Shown: positions 43,364 through 52,445, counted from the stretch's first letter. The stretch: DNA of 64,000 bases from Variovorax ginsengisoli (GCF_030486595.1 NZ_JAUJZH010000002.1:248001-312000); one strand, 5' to 3'. Numbers and translations: made by a program. The notes: a model not told the origin generated them from the sequence alone.

Positions 43364-44812
43364 ATGAGCGTTTCCATGACCGAGCAGACGACGCCACAGA
43401 AGCCGCGCACCGTGATCCCGATCGCGGCGGCCGAGGAGGACGTCGGGCTCTACGCGGCCCACAAGAAGATCTATCCGCGCAGCGTCAGCGGCTATTTCGC
43501 CCGCTGGCGCTGGGCCCTGGTGTTCGCGACGCAGGGGGTCTTCTACGGCCTGCCCTGGCTCGAGTGGGGCCAGCGCCAGGCAGTGCTGTTCGACCTCGGC
43601 GCGCGGCGCTTCTTCCTGTTCGGACTGGTGCTCTATCCGCAGGACCTGATCTACCTGACCGGGCTGCTGGTGGTCTCGGCGCTGTCGCTGTTCCTGTTCA
43701 CCGCCGTGGCGGGGCGCCTGTGGTGCGGCTACGCCTGCCCACAGACGGTCTACACCGAGATCTTCATGTGGGTCGAGGAGAAGATCGAGGGCAGCCGCAT
43801 CGCGCGCATGCGGCTCGACAGCGGCGCCTTCTCGGCCGAGAAGCTGGTCAAGAAGTGGTTCAAGCACGTGGTCTGGATATCGATCGGCCTGTGGACCGGC
43901 TTCACCTTCGTCGGCTACTTCACGCCGATCCGCGAACTGGCCATGGAATTCCTGCAGACCCGGATGGGCTCCTGGGAAGTCTTCTGGGTGCTGTTCTACG
44001 GCTTCGCCACCTACGGCAACGCCGGCTTCATGCGCGAGCAGGTGTGCAAGTACATGTGCCCCTATGCGCGCTTCCAGAGCGCGATGTTCGACCGCGACAC
44101 GCTCATCGTGAGCTACGACACGGCACGCGGCGAACCGCGGGGCCTGCCGGCCAAGGGTCGCGCGGCCGCGTCCGCGCCGGCGCTCGGCCATTGCATCGAC
44201 TGCAAGCTGTGCGTCCAGGTCTGCCCGACCGGCATCGACATCCGCCAGGGGCTGCAGTACGAATGCATCGGCTGCGGCCTGTGCGTCGATGCCTGCAACA
44301 TCGTGATGGACAAGATGTCGACCCCGCGCGGCCTAATCCGCTACGCCACGCAGAACAGCATGGCCGGGCGCTGGACGCCGCGCCAGGTGCTGCGCCGCGT
44401 TCTGCGGCCGCGGGTGCTGGTCTACACCGCGGTGCTCGGCGCGCTGTGCATCGGCCTGCTGGCGAGCCTGGTGACGCGCACGCCGCTGAAGGTCGACGTG
44501 GTGCGCGACCGCGCCTCGCTGGCCCGCATCGTCGAGGGCGGCCAGCTCGAGAACGTCTACCGCCTGCAGATCATGAACGCCACCGAGCAGGTGCAGCGCT
44601 ACCGGATCGAAGCCAGCGGCCTCGAGGGTCTGCACGTGTCCTCGGAGCCGGTGGTCGAGGTCGCGCCGGCGCAGTCGCGCTGGGTGGCGGTGCGGCTGCA
44701 GCTGCCCTACGGTGCGGCGACGGCCGGTTCCCACAAGGTGTATTTCGACGTTCGAGCGGAGGGCGGCCAGGGCAGCGTGTCCGAGAAGGCCGTGTTCCTG
44801 GTCCCGCGATGA
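43364..44812 (+). CDS. ccoG: CcoG/RdxA-like polyferredoxin, cbb3 oxidase accessory protein
   Basis: A 482-residue membrane protein with about five helices. RLWCGYACPQTVYTE and VCKYMCPYARFQS are the membrane NapH-like Cys motifs. Two [4Fe-4S] motifs, HCIDCKLCVQVCPTGID and CIGCGLCVDACN, lie in the middle. The C-terminal third is an Ig-like periplasmic domain. It is thought to reduce Cu(II) for CcoN assembly. Start at ATG 43364; an ATG four codons later is possible. Confidence 0.95.
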   Translation: MSVSMTEQTTPQKPRTVIPIAAAEEDVGLYAAHKKIYPRSVSGYFARWRWALVFATQGVFYGLPWLEWGQRQAVLFDLGARRFFLFGLVLYPQDLIYLTGLLVVSALSLFLFTAVAGRLWCGYACPQTVYTEIFMWVEEKIEGSRIARMRLDSGAFSAEKLVKKWFKHVVWISIGLWTGFTFVGYFTPIRELAMEFLQTRMGSWEVFWVLFYGFATYGNAGFMREQVCKYMCPYARFQSAMFDRDTLIVSYDTARGEPRGLPAKGRAAASAPALGHCIDCKLCVQVCPTGIDIRQGLQYECIGCGLCVDACNIVMDKMSTPRGLIRYATQNSMAGRWTPRQVLRRVLRPRVLVYTAVLGALCIGLLASLVTRTPLKVDVVRDRASLARIVEGGQLENVYRLQIMNATEQVQRYRIEASGLEGLHVSSEPVVEVAPAQSRWVAVRLQLPYGAATAGSHKVYFDVRAEGGQGSVSEKAVFLVPR

Positions 44813-44837
44813 AATCCAGGCCCCAAGGAGGCAGAAG

Positions 44838-45122
44838 ATGACCGACAAGAGCAGCCATGACGAAGCGACGCGTCCCTGTCCACCCTGGTGGCGCTTCGGG
44901 CTGGTGTGGATGGTGATCGGCGGGCCGGGCCTGGTGGTGATCGCGAGTTTCGCCACCTTGTGGCTGGCCCTGCGCACGCCCGACCCGGTGGTCGACGAGG
45001 ACTATTACCGCAAGGGCGTGGAGATCAACCGCACGCTGGCCGACAAGAAGCTCATGCCGGCGGTGGCCGGGCGCAACCACGCGGCCACCCCCAGCGCCGA
45101 CGTGCCGTCGCCGAGGCGCTGA
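44838..45122 (+). CDS. FixH-like cbb3 assembly protein (short form)
   Basis: A 94-residue membrane protein: one helix (WWRFGLVWMVIGGPGLVVIASF) then the FixH hallmark DPVVDEDYYRKGVEINRTL. Classical FixH/CcoH is about 160 residues with an Ig-like periplasmic domain; here that domain is missing and a short Ser/Pro tail follows. AAGGAGGCAGAAG precedes the ATG. Position after ccoG supports the assignment. Confidence 0.82.
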   Translation: MTDKSSHDEATRPCPPWWRFGLVWMVIGGPGLVVIASFATLWLALRTPDPVVDEDYYRKGVEINRTLADKKLMPAVAGRNHAATPSADVPSPRR

Positions 45123-45125
45123 GCC

Positions 45126-45371
45126 ATGCAGGCGCAACGCTGGATGTGGATACTCTGGCCGGCATTCCTGCTGGCCTGCGCGCTCGAGGTGCTGGTGTTC
45201 GCACTGGTCGATCCGGGCGACCTCAACTGGCGCGGCGAGGCGTTGGGCGCCTCTCGCCAGGCGGTCTACACGGCCGGGTTCTTTGCCTTCTGGCTGCTGG
45301 CCACGGCGGCGGGCGCCTTGACGCTGCTGCTGGCCCGGCCGGCGGCCGAGCTCAACAGCCCGGCGGATTGA
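45126..45371 (+). CDS. Small two-helix membrane protein of unknown function
   Basis: An 81-residue protein with two membrane helices (WILWPAFLLACALEVLVFALV and AGFFAFWLLATAAGALTLLLA). It starts three bases after the fixH stop, so it belongs to the oxidase operon. Its 3' end overlaps the convergent fnr gene by 20 bases. I know no function; membership of a cbb3 gene cluster suggests a helper in assembly or regulation. Confidence 0.65.
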   Translation: MQAQRWMWILWPAFLLACALEVLVFALVDPGDLNWRGEALGASRQAVYTAGFFAFWLLATAAGALTLLLARPAAELNSPAD

Positions 45372-46086
45372 CGATGCGGCGCAGCGCCTCGGGATCGAGG
45401 ATGCGCACGTTGCGCTGCTCGACCTCGACCATGCCGTCGGCCGCGAACTTCGACATCGTCCGGCTCACGGTCTCGAGCTTGAGGCCGAGGTAGCTGCCGA
45501 TTTCCTCGCGCGTCATGCGCAGCACCAGCTCGGAGCGCGAGAAGCCGCGCGCATGCAGCCGCTGCACCAGGTTCAGCAGGAAGGCCGCCAGCCGCTCCTC
45601 GGCCCGCATGCTGCCGAGCAGCAGCATCACGCCATGCTCGCGGACGATCTCGCGGCTCATGATCTGGTGCACGTGGCGCTGCAGCGCCGTCACCTCGCGC
45701 GACAGTTCCTCGATGCGCTCGAAGGGCATCACGCAGACCTCGGAGTCTTCGAGGGCGACGGCGTCGCAGGTGTGCTGGTCGTTGACGATGCCGTCGAGGC
45801 CGATGATCTCGCCGGCCATCTGGAAGCCCGTGACCTGGTCGCGCCCGTCCTCGCTGGTGACCCGGGTCTTGAAGACCCCGGTGCGGATCGCATAGAGCGA
45901 GGTGAAGGGCTCGCCATTGCGAAACAGCGTCTCGCGCCGCTTGATCTTGCGCCGCGTGGCGACCAGGTCGTCGAGGCGCTGCAGCTCCCCGGGCGCCAGT
46001 CCGACCGGCATGCACAGCTCGCGCAGGTTGCAGTTGGAACAGGCGACCTTGATATTTTCGGGCTTCATTGATGCAGTCGGGGTCAT
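45352..46086 (-). CDS. fnr: FNR/Anr-family oxygen-sensing transcription regulator
   Basis: A 244-residue CRP/FNR protein. The N-terminal cluster ligands CSNCNLRELC and the fourth Cys in DQHTCDAVALE would hold an oxygen-labile [4Fe-4S] cluster. The effector beta-roll follows, and then the helix-turn-helix EIGSYLGLKLETVSRTMSKF with the E-x2-S-R residues that read TTGAT. It activates genes at low oxygen. Start at ATG 46086; an FNR box 35 bases upstream implies autoregulation and shared control of hemN. Confidence 0.94.
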   Translation of the reverse strand: MTPTASMKPENIKVACSNCNLRELCMPVGLAPGELQRLDDLVATRRKIKRRETLFRNGEPFTSLYAIRTGVFKTRVTSEDGRDQVTGFQMAGEIIGLDGIVNDQHTCDAVALEDSEVCVMPFERIEELSREVTALQRHVHQIMSREIVREHGVMLLLGSMRAEERLAAFLLNLVQRLHARGFSRSELVLRMTREEIGSYLGLKLETVSRTMSKFAADGMVEVEQRNVRILDPEALRRIVNPPGC

Positions 46087-46120
46087 GCGGGGATTGTCCG
46101 TGGGGGGGTGGGCCGGATGC

Positions 46121-46134
46121 TTGATGCAGGTCAA
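46121..46134. promoter_or_regulatory. FNR/Anr box between fnr and hemN
   Basis: TTGATGCAGGTCAA, one mismatch from consensus. It is centred about 50 bases before hemN and 41 before fnr. Confidence 0.8.
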
Positions 46135-46177
46135 GGTTTGCGGATCGCGACGGCGGCATAGTGACACACCGAAGCCC

Positions 46178-47608
46178 ATGCCTGCGTCCGCGATGCCTCC
46201 CGTCTCCGCTCCAGCCCTCACGCCGCCCATCGTGGTGCCCGCGCCGTCCGTGCTGCAGCGGTTCGACTGCGCCGGGCCGCGCTACACCTCCTACCCGACC
46301 GCGGACCGCTTCGTCGACGCCTTCACGGCCGAGGACTATGCCCAGACGCTCGAACAGCGCGGCAGCACCGGCGCCAGCGCGCGGGCGCTGTCGCTCTACG
46401 TGCATATCCCGTTCTGCGAATCGCTCTGCTACTACTGCGCCTGCAACAAGATCGTGACCCGCCACAAGAGCAAGGGGCGCGAGTACCTGGACTACCTGGC
46501 GCGCGAGATCGCGCTGCAGGTCGAGCGGCTCGGCCGCGGCGCCGTGGTCCGCCAGCTGCATCTCGGCGGCGGCACGCCGACCTTTCTCGACGATGCCGGC
46601 CTGCGGACGCTGATGGGCATGCTGCGCGAGTCCTTCACCTTGTCGCCGGACGGCGAGCATTCGATCGAGATCGACCCGCGCACCGTCGACCGCGAACGCC
46701 TGGTGACCCTGGCCGCGCTGGGCTTCAACCGGCTGAGCTTCGGCGTCCAGGATTTCGACCCCGACGTGCAGAAGGCGGTGCACCGGATCCAGCCGGCCGG
46801 GCAGGTGTTCGACCTGATGGCGACGGCCCGCGGGCTGGGCTTCGATTCGGTCAACGTCGACCTGATCTACGGGCTGCCGCGCCAGAGTGCGGCCTCCTTC
46901 GACCGCACGCTGGCCCAGGTCTGCGCGCTGCGGCCCGACCGCATCGCGCTCTATGCCTATGCCCACCTGCCCGAGCGCTTCAAGGCCCAGCGCCGCATCG
47001 CGACCGAGGCGTTGCCCGATGCGGCGGCCAAGGTCGAGATGCTGTCGCGCTCTATCGCCGCGTTCACCGAGGCCGGCTACGTCTACATCGGCATGGACCA
47101 TTTTGCGCTGCCCGGCGACGCGCTGGCGGTGGCCAAGCGGCAGGGCCGGCTGCACCGCAACTTCCAGGGCTACAGCACCCAGCCGGACTGCGACCTGGTG
47201 GCGCTGGGCGTGTCGGCGATCGGCCGGGTCGGCGCCACCTACAGCCAGAACGCCAAGACGCTCGAGGAGTACTACGACCTGCTCGACCAGGGCCGGCTGC
47301 CGGTGGTGCGCGGCCTGGCGCTGACCCGCGACGACGTGCTGCGGCGCACCGTGATCATGGCGATCATGTGCCAGGGCCGGGTCGATTTCGAGACCATCGG
47401 CTCGGCCCACCTGGTCGATTTCGAGCGCTGCTTCGCGGCCGAGCTCGAAGCGCTGGCGCCGCTCGTGGCGCAGGGCCTGGTGGTGGTCGGCGATCGCCAC
47501 CTCGAGGTCACGCCGCTGGGCTGGTTCTTCGTCCGCGCCATCGCCATGGTGTTCGACCGCTACCTGCAGGCCGACCGCAACCGCACGCGCTTCTCGCGCA
47601 TCGTGTGA
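46178..47608 (+). CDS. hemN: Oxygen-independent coproporphyrinogen III dehydrogenase HemN
   Basis: A 476-residue radical SAM enzyme. The cluster motif CESLCYYCACN (C-x3-C-x2-C-x-C) is typical of true HemN, as opposed to HemW. SLYVHIPFC, LHLGGGTPTFL, LSFGVQDFDPDVQKAV and the C-terminal YLQADRNRTRFSRIV complete the family pattern. It makes protoporphyrinogen IX without oxygen, supplying haem to cbb3 oxidase. It is divergent from fnr and shares its FNR box. Start at ATG 46178 gives the normal length. Confidence 0.97.
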   Translation: MPASAMPPVSAPALTPPIVVPAPSVLQRFDCAGPRYTSYPTADRFVDAFTAEDYAQTLEQRGSTGASARALSLYVHIPFCESLCYYCACNKIVTRHKSKGREYLDYLAREIALQVERLGRGAVVRQLHLGGGTPTFLDDAGLRTLMGMLRESFTLSPDGEHSIEIDPRTVDRERLVTLAALGFNRLSFGVQDFDPDVQKAVHRIQPAGQVFDLMATARGLGFDSVNVDLIYGLPRQSAASFDRTLAQVCALRPDRIALYAYAHLPERFKAQRRIATEALPDAAAKVEMLSRSIAAFTEAGYVYIGMDHFALPGDALAVAKRQGRLHRNFQGYSTQPDCDLVALGVSAIGRVGATYSQNAKTLEEYYDLLDQGRLPVVRGLALTRDDVLRRTVIMAIMCQGRVDFETIGSAHLVDFERCFAAELEALAPLVAQGLVVVGDRHLEVTPLGWFFVRAIAMVFDRYLQADRNRTRFSRIV

Positions 47609-47627
47609 TGAGCCCGCACGCTCCCCC

Positions 47628-48338
47628 ATGCAGTCCGCCCTGCTCGCCACCGCATTCGTGATGGGGCTGGCCGGCGGGCCGCACTGCGTCGCGATGTGCG
47701 GCGCGGCCTGCGCCGGCGTGATCCGCATCGTGCGGGCACCGGCGGGCGGCGTCGCCGCGCTGCAGTCCACGGGCCGCTCGCTGCCGGCGGGCGCCTTGTT
47801 CCACGTGGGGCGGGTGGCCGGCTATGCGGCCGCCGGGGCGGTGGCGGCCGCCGCTGCCCAGGGCCTGGCGCTGGCGGGCCAGCAGGTCAGCGCACTGCGC
47901 CCGGCCTGGCTGCTGCTGCATGTGTTCGTGCTGGCGTGGGGCCTGCTGCTGGCCGCCTCTGGCCGGCAGCCCGCCTGGGCGCACCGCTTCGGGCGCTGGG
48001 CGTCGGCGCGGCTGCAGCCCATGACCCGCAGCCCCTTCGGCGTGCTGGCGGCCGGCGCGCTCTGGGTCGCGCTGCCCTGCGGCCTGCTGTACTCGGCGCT
48101 GATGCTGGCGGCCCTGGGCAACGGCGTGCTCGAAGGCGCGGCCGTCATGGCGCTGTTCGCGGCCGGCAGCGCGGTGTCGCTGCTGCTGGCGCCCTGGCTG
48201 TGGCAGCGCCTGCGGTCGGGCGCCGGCATCCTGTCGCAGCAGTGGGGCACGCGGCTGGCGGGCGCGATGCTCGCGGGGGTGGCGCTGCAGGCGCTCTGGC
48301 TCGACCTCGCGCACCAGGTCGAGGCCTGGTGCCGCTGA
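47628..48338 (+). CDS. TauE/SafE family membrane protein of the cbb3 cluster
   Basis: A 236-residue protein with six or so helices. AFVMGLAGGPHCVAMCGAACAG at the N-terminus, with His, Cys, Met and Cys in one helix, is the conserved motif of the group found beside ccoS/fnr/hemN in many proteobacteria. A metal or sulphur compound transport role, perhaps copper, is suggested by those residues but not shown. It starts 20 bases after hemN and ends 18 bases before the convergent synthetase gene. Confidence 0.87.
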   Translation: MQSALLATAFVMGLAGGPHCVAMCGAACAGVIRIVRAPAGGVAALQSTGRSLPAGALFHVGRVAGYAAAGAVAAAAAQGLALAGQQVSALRPAWLLLHVFVLAWGLLLAASGRQPAWAHRFGRWASARLQPMTRSPFGVLAAGALWVALPCGLLYSALMLAALGNGVLEGAAVMALFAAGSAVSLLLAPWLWQRLRSGAGILSQQWGTRLAGAMLAGVALQALWLDLAHQVEAWCR

Positions 48339-48356
48339 GCGAAGGGCCCGTGCCGC

Positions 48357-51035
48357 TCAGGCGGCGGGCGGCGGCGGTTCCAGGTTCAGGGCCACGTGCA
48401 ACACGTCGGCGGAATCCTCCAGGCTGGGCACGCGCTCGAAGCCCAGCGCACGCGACAGCTTCAGCATGCGGGTGTTCTCGCGCAGGATCATGCCGACCAG
48501 GCGCCGGGTGCCGCGGCTGCGCGCGTGCGCGATCAGCTGCTCGAACAGCATCCTGCCGAGTCCGCCGCCCTTGAGATCGGAGCGCACCACCAGCGCGAAC
48601 TCGGCTTCGACGTTGTCGGGGTCGCAGACGGTGCGGGCGACGCCGAGCGTCTCGGGCCGGCCGTCCGCCGCCGTGCCCTCGGCGATGAAGGCCATCTCGC
48701 GGTCGTAGTCGATCTGGGCCAGCCGGGCCAGTTCGCTGCGCGGCAGTTCGCTGCGCGCCTGGAAGAGCCGCATGCGCACGTCCTCGGGGTCGAGCCGTTC
48801 CAGGAAGCGCCGGTGCTGGCCTTCGTCCTCCGGGCGGATCGGCCGGATCGTGATCGGACGGCCGTTCCACTCGGCTTGGCGGACCCACTGCGTGGGATAG
48901 GGCCGGATCGCGAAGTTGGCGGCGCCGGCCACCCGGCCGGCCGCGACCCGCAGCCGGGCGTCGAGCGCCAGCGCGCCGTGCTCGTCGACCCACAGCGGGT
49001 TGATGTCGAGCTCGGCCAGCTGCGGCAGGTCGGCCAGCATCTGCGACACCGCGATCAGCACATCGTGCAGGGCATCCAGATCGGCCGGCGGGTGGTCGCG
49101 GTAGCCGGCCAGCAGCCGCGACACACGGGTGCGCGAGACCAGCTCGCGCGCCAGGCTGCGGTTGAGCGGCGGCAGCGCGACCGCGACATCGGCGGTCACC
49201 TCGACCGCGATGCCACCGCCGCCGCAGAGGATGACCGGGCCGAAGACCTCGTCGATGCTGGCCCCGACGATCACCTCCTGCGCGTGCGGGCGGTGCACCA
49301 TCGGCTGCACGGTGAAGCCGTCGATGCGCGCCCCGGCCTGCAGGGTGCCGAGCGCCTGCCGCATCTCGCCGACGGCCTGTTCGAGCGCGGCCGGGTCGCG
49401 CAGGTCCAGCCTGACGCCGCCGACGTCGGTCTTGTGGGCGACATCGCGCGACACGATCTTGAGCACCACCGGATAGCCGAGTTCGCGGGCCGCATCCAGC
49501 AGGCCTTCGGCCGACGCCGGGACCATCCGGGTGCGCACCACCGGCACGCCGTAGGCCTGCAGCACTGCCTTGGCCTCGTGTTCGGCCAGCCATTCGCGGC
49601 CGTCGGCGGCGGCGGTTTCCAGCAGCCGCTGCGCCGCCGGCACGTCGGGCGCCGGGTTCTCGCTGGCGCTGGGCGCCTCCATCAACAGCGCCTGGTTGTT
49701 GCGATAGGTCTGCAGCATGCCGAAGGCGCGCACGGCGTCTTCGGGCGTCGGGTAGTCGGGAATGCCGGCCGCCTCGAACAGCTGGCGTGCCGGCGCCATG
49801 TCGGCATCGCCGAGCCAGCAGCCCATCAAGCGCGGATCGTTGGCGCGGACCAGCGGCGCGCAGGCGCGGGCGATCTCGTCGCTGCGCTCGGCCACCGTCG
49901 GGGCGTGGATGAACAGCACGGCGCCGCTCACGGGGTCCGCCAGCAGCGCCGCCAGCGCCGCGGCATAGCGCGCCGCTGGCGCGTCGCCGAGGAGGTCGAT
50001 CGGATTGGCGCAGGAAGCCTCCGGCGGCAGCGCATGGCCGAGCTGATCGAGCAGGGCGGCGCCCGGCTCGGCCAGCCGGATGCCGGCGCGGGCGGCGGCG
50101 TCGGCCGCCATCACGCCGGCGCCGCCGCCGTTGCCCAGGATGGTCAGCGCCTCGCTGCGGTTGAGGCGGAACCGTGCCAGTGTCGCGGCCGCCATGAACA
50201 GCTCCTGCAGCGTGTCCACCCGCAGCATGCCGGCGCGGCGGATGGCTGCGTCATGCACGATGTCGGAGCCGGCCAGGGCGCCGGAGTGCGAGGCGGGGGC
50301 ACGCAGGCCCTGGCCCGCGCGGCCGGCCTTGACGACGATCACCGGCTTGTTGCGCGCCGCGGCGCGCGCGGCCGACATGAACTTGCGCGGCGAGGCGATC
50401 GATTCGACATAGAGCAGGATCGAGCGGGTCCGCCCGTCGCTCGCGAACCGGTCGAGCAGGTCGCCGGCATCGACGTCGCAGTGGTCGCCCAGCGCCACCA
50501 GGTGCGACAGGCCGATGCCCCGGCTGGTGGCCCAGTCCAGCATCGCGCTGGCCACCGCGCCGGACTGGGAGATGAACGCCAGCTCGCCCGGTCGCGCGGC
50601 GACGTGGGCCAGGCCGGCATGGAGGCCGATGTGCGGGCTCAGGACGCCGAGCGAGTCCGGGCCCAGCAGGCGCAGCAGGTGCGGACGGGCGGCGTCGAGC
50701 GCGGCCTGCTGCTCGGCGGCGCTCAACCCGGTGCCGACGATCACCGCGGCCCGGGCGCCGGCCGCCCCGAGCTCGGCGACCAGCCGCGCCACCGTGCGCG
50801 CCGGCGTGCAGATCAGCGCCAGGTCCGGCGCCGCGGGCAGGTCGGCCACCCGCGCGAAGACGGGCAGGCCGTCGAGCCGCGCATGCTTGGGGTTGACCGG
50901 GTAGACCGGGCCGGCAAAACCGCCGGCGCGCAAGTGCTGCCAGACGTGGGTGCCGATTGCGCCGGGTCGATGCGAGGCACCGAGCACGGCGACGGATCGC
51001 GGCAAAAGCAGTCGGTCGAGGTGGCGGATGCTCAT
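48357..51035 (-). CDS. ADP-forming acyl-CoA synthetase / GNAT protein acetyltransferase fusion (PatZ-like)
   Basis: An 892-residue protein. In order: a CoA-binding domain (SVAVLGASHRPGAIG...), succinyl-CoA ligase-like domains (SQSGAVASAMLDW, SHSGALAGSD, GNGGGAGVMAADAA), an ATP-grasp domain (about 480-690, EHEAKAVLQAYGVPVV, VVLKIVSRDVAHKTDVGGV) and a GNAT domain (RPIRPEDEGQHRRFLERL...GGGLGRMLFEQLIAHA). Such PatZ/Pka proteins acetylate lysines, for example of acetyl-CoA synthetase. The gene follows a UspA gene on the same strand and falls in the FNR regulon. Confidence 0.92.
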   Translation of the reverse strand: MSIRHLDRLLLPRSVAVLGASHRPGAIGTHVWQHLRAGGFAGPVYPVNPKHARLDGLPVFARVADLPAAPDLALICTPARTVARLVAELGAAGARAAVIVGTGLSAAEQQAALDAARPHLLRLLGPDSLGVLSPHIGLHAGLAHVAARPGELAFISQSGAVASAMLDWATSRGIGLSHLVALGDHCDVDAGDLLDRFASDGRTRSILLYVESIASPRKFMSAARAAARNKPVIVVKAGRAGQGLRAPASHSGALAGSDIVHDAAIRRAGMLRVDTLQELFMAAATLARFRLNRSEALTILGNGGGAGVMAADAAARAGIRLAEPGAALLDQLGHALPPEASCANPIDLLGDAPAARYAAALAALLADPVSGAVLFIHAPTVAERSDEIARACAPLVRANDPRLMGCWLGDADMAPARQLFEAAGIPDYPTPEDAVRAFGMLQTYRNNQALLMEAPSASENPAPDVPAAQRLLETAAADGREWLAEHEAKAVLQAYGVPVVRTRMVPASAEGLLDAARELGYPVVLKIVSRDVAHKTDVGGVRLDLRDPAALEQAVGEMRQALGTLQAGARIDGFTVQPMVHRPHAQEVIVGASIDEVFGPVILCGGGGIAVEVTADVAVALPPLNRSLARELVSRTRVSRLLAGYRDHPPADLDALHDVLIAVSQMLADLPQLAELDINPLWVDEHGALALDARLRVAAGRVAGAANFAIRPYPTQWVRQAEWNGRPITIRPIRPEDEGQHRRFLERLDPEDVRMRLFQARSELPRSELARLAQIDYDREMAFIAEGTAADGRPETLGVARTVCDPDNVEAEFALVVRSDLKGGGLGRMLFEQLIAHARSRGTRRLVGMILRENTRMLKLSRALGFERVPSLEDSADVLHVALNLEPPPPAA

Positions 51036-51092
51036 GGCGCCTCTGCGGATGAACCGGGGGCACGCATCATGCGCGCACCCTTGGGGCCCCTG

Positions 51093-51575
51093 TCAATGGG
51101 CGTGACGGTGCGCGTGCGCGTCGCCGTCGGCCGGCGCCCGCACCAGCAGCACCGGCACCGGCGCGCAGCGCAGCAGGTACTCGGCGCAGCCGCCCCCCAC
51201 GAAGCGCTCGACGCCGCGGCGGCCATGGGTGCCGATCACGATCAGGTCGGCCGGCCATCGGCTGGCGTCGGCGGCGATCAGCTCATGGACCGGGTTCGAC
51301 GCACCGTCATGCAGCAGCGTCTCGGCCTCGACCCCCGCCGCGGCGGCCGCGGCCTGGGCGTCGTCCAGGATCTGCCGGCCGTTGCGCGCGAGCACCTCGA
51401 AACAGTCGCCGACCGGGCCGGCGGCAAGGCCCATCGCCATGGCCATCGACTGCGAGTCGACCACGTGCACCAGCCGCAGCCGCCCGTGGGTCTGGGCAGC
51501 GAGCCGTATCGCTTCGTCGAGGCCCTGCTTCGATGTCGCGCTGCCGTCGAGGGGAACGAGGATCCGTTGGTACAT
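51093..51575 (-). CDS. Universal stress protein (UspA family)
   Basis: A 160-residue Usp domain. It starts MYQRILVPLDGSATSKQG, and the ATP-binding G-2x-G-9x-G(S/T) region reads GTHGRRGVERFVGGGCAEYL with PVPVLLV at the end; the usual S after the last G is replaced by C. A His-rich tail (DAHAHRHAH) follows. It lies 57 bases upstream of the synthetase/acetyltransferase gene as an operon. An FNR-like palindrome is 60 bases upstream. Confidence 0.92.
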   Translation of the reverse strand: MYQRILVPLDGSATSKQGLDEAIRLAAQTHGRLRLVHVVDSQSMAMAMGLAAGPVGDCFEVLARNGRQILDDAQAAAAAAGVEAETLLHDGASNPVHELIAADASRWPADLIVIGTHGRRGVERFVGGGCAEYLLRCAPVPVLLVRAPADGDAHAHRHAH

Positions 51576-51634
51576 GGCGCGCTCCTGCCGACGGTTGAGA
51601 TGCCGCCAGTATCCGGCGAGCCCCGTCCGCCGTG

Positions 51635-51648
51635 TTGACCGCACTCAA
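51635..51648. promoter_or_regulatory. FNR-like palindrome upstream of the UspA/PatZ operon
   Basis: TTGACCGCACTCAA inside the perfect inverted repeat TGTTGA/TCAACA. It differs from TTGAT-N4-ATCAA at one base per half. Centred about 66 bases before the Usp start. Confidence 0.5.
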
Positions 51649-51691
51649 CACGGGCCCTTGCCGTACGCCGAGCGGGCGACACGGCGTCTTG

Positions 51692-51705
51692 TTGATCTGG
51701 GGCAA
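51692..51705. promoter_or_regulatory. FNR-like box upstream of the hemerythrin gene
   Basis: TTGATCTGGGGCAA; a perfect left half and a two-mismatch right half. Centred about 61 bases before the hemerythrin ATG. Confidence 0.6.
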
Positions 51706-51759
51706 GGCGGCGTGGCGCTGGCCGTGGAAAGCTGGGAACCCCACTCCGGAGACTCGAAA

Positions 51760-52380
51760 ATGACACACGCCACCACCCGCATCATCCGCGACGAGCACGC
51801 GGCCCTTTCGGCGATGCTGCGGTCGATCCTCCTGCTGCTCGATGTCCATCGAAGACAGCAGAGCACGCCCGACTTCTCGGCCTTGCGGGCGATGCTGTTC
51901 TATGTCGACCAGTTTCCCGAGCAGCGCCATCACCGCCACGAGACCGAGCTGCTGTTTCCCAAGCTGCGCGCGCGCACGCCGCTGTCGCGCGAACTGCTCG
52001 ACCACCTGGACCGGGACCATGCGCTCGGCGAGCGCAACATCCGTGAAGTCGAACATGCCCTGCTGGTCTACGAGATGCTCGGCGAGGCGCACCGCGAGCC
52101 TTTCGAGCGTGCGATCGCGCGCTACACCGACTTCTACCTGGCCCACATGGCGCAGGAGGAGAAGGAAATCCTGCCGCTGGCCGAGCGCGTGCTCACCGAA
52201 GAGGACTGGCGCGATCTCGACGCCGCCTTCGGTGCCCATCGCGATCCCTTCACCGGCCACGAACCCGACGACACCTACCGCGCGCTCTACACCCGCATCG
52301 TCAATGCCGTGCCGGCACCGATCGGCCTCGGCCCCGCGCTGGACACCGGCACGCCGCAGCGGCACGCGATGCAAGCTTGA
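51760..52380 (+). CDS. Hemerythrin HHE-domain protein
   Basis: A 206-residue helical protein. The di-iron type residues are visible as RDEHAALSAML, QRHHRHETELLFPKL, LDRDHALGE and YTDFYLAHMAQEEKEILPLAE. Such proteins bind oxygen or nitric oxide, or repair iron centres. It lies between two Usp genes in the FNR-box region, so a role under low oxygen or nitrosative stress is likely. The ATG at 51760 follows the weak site CCGGAG. Confidence 0.88.
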   Translation: MTHATTRIIRDEHAALSAMLRSILLLLDVHRRQQSTPDFSALRAMLFYVDQFPEQRHHRHETELLFPKLRARTPLSRELLDHLDRDHALGERNIREVEHALLVYEMLGEAHREPFERAIARYTDFYLAHMAQEEKEILPLAERVLTEEDWRDLDAAFGAHRDPFTGHEPDDTYRALYTRIVNAVPAPIGLGPALDTGTPQRHAMQA

Positions 52381-52390
52381 TCCCGGTCAA
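52377..52390. promoter_or_regulatory. FNR/Anr box upstream of the second Usp gene
   Basis: TTGATCCCGGTCAA, one mismatch from consensus. It overlaps the hemerythrin stop codon and is centred about 62 bases before the Usp ATG. Confidence 0.77.
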
Positions 52391-52445
52391 TCCGGGCGGC
52401 CCGCGACTGGCCGAGACTGGAGGCCTTCAACCGGAGACCTCCATC

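Noticed and set aside
48396..51638. A 1080-codon plus-strand frame antisense to the PatZ-like gene.
   Set aside because: Antisense shadow: biased composition, no family pattern, no plausible ribosome site.
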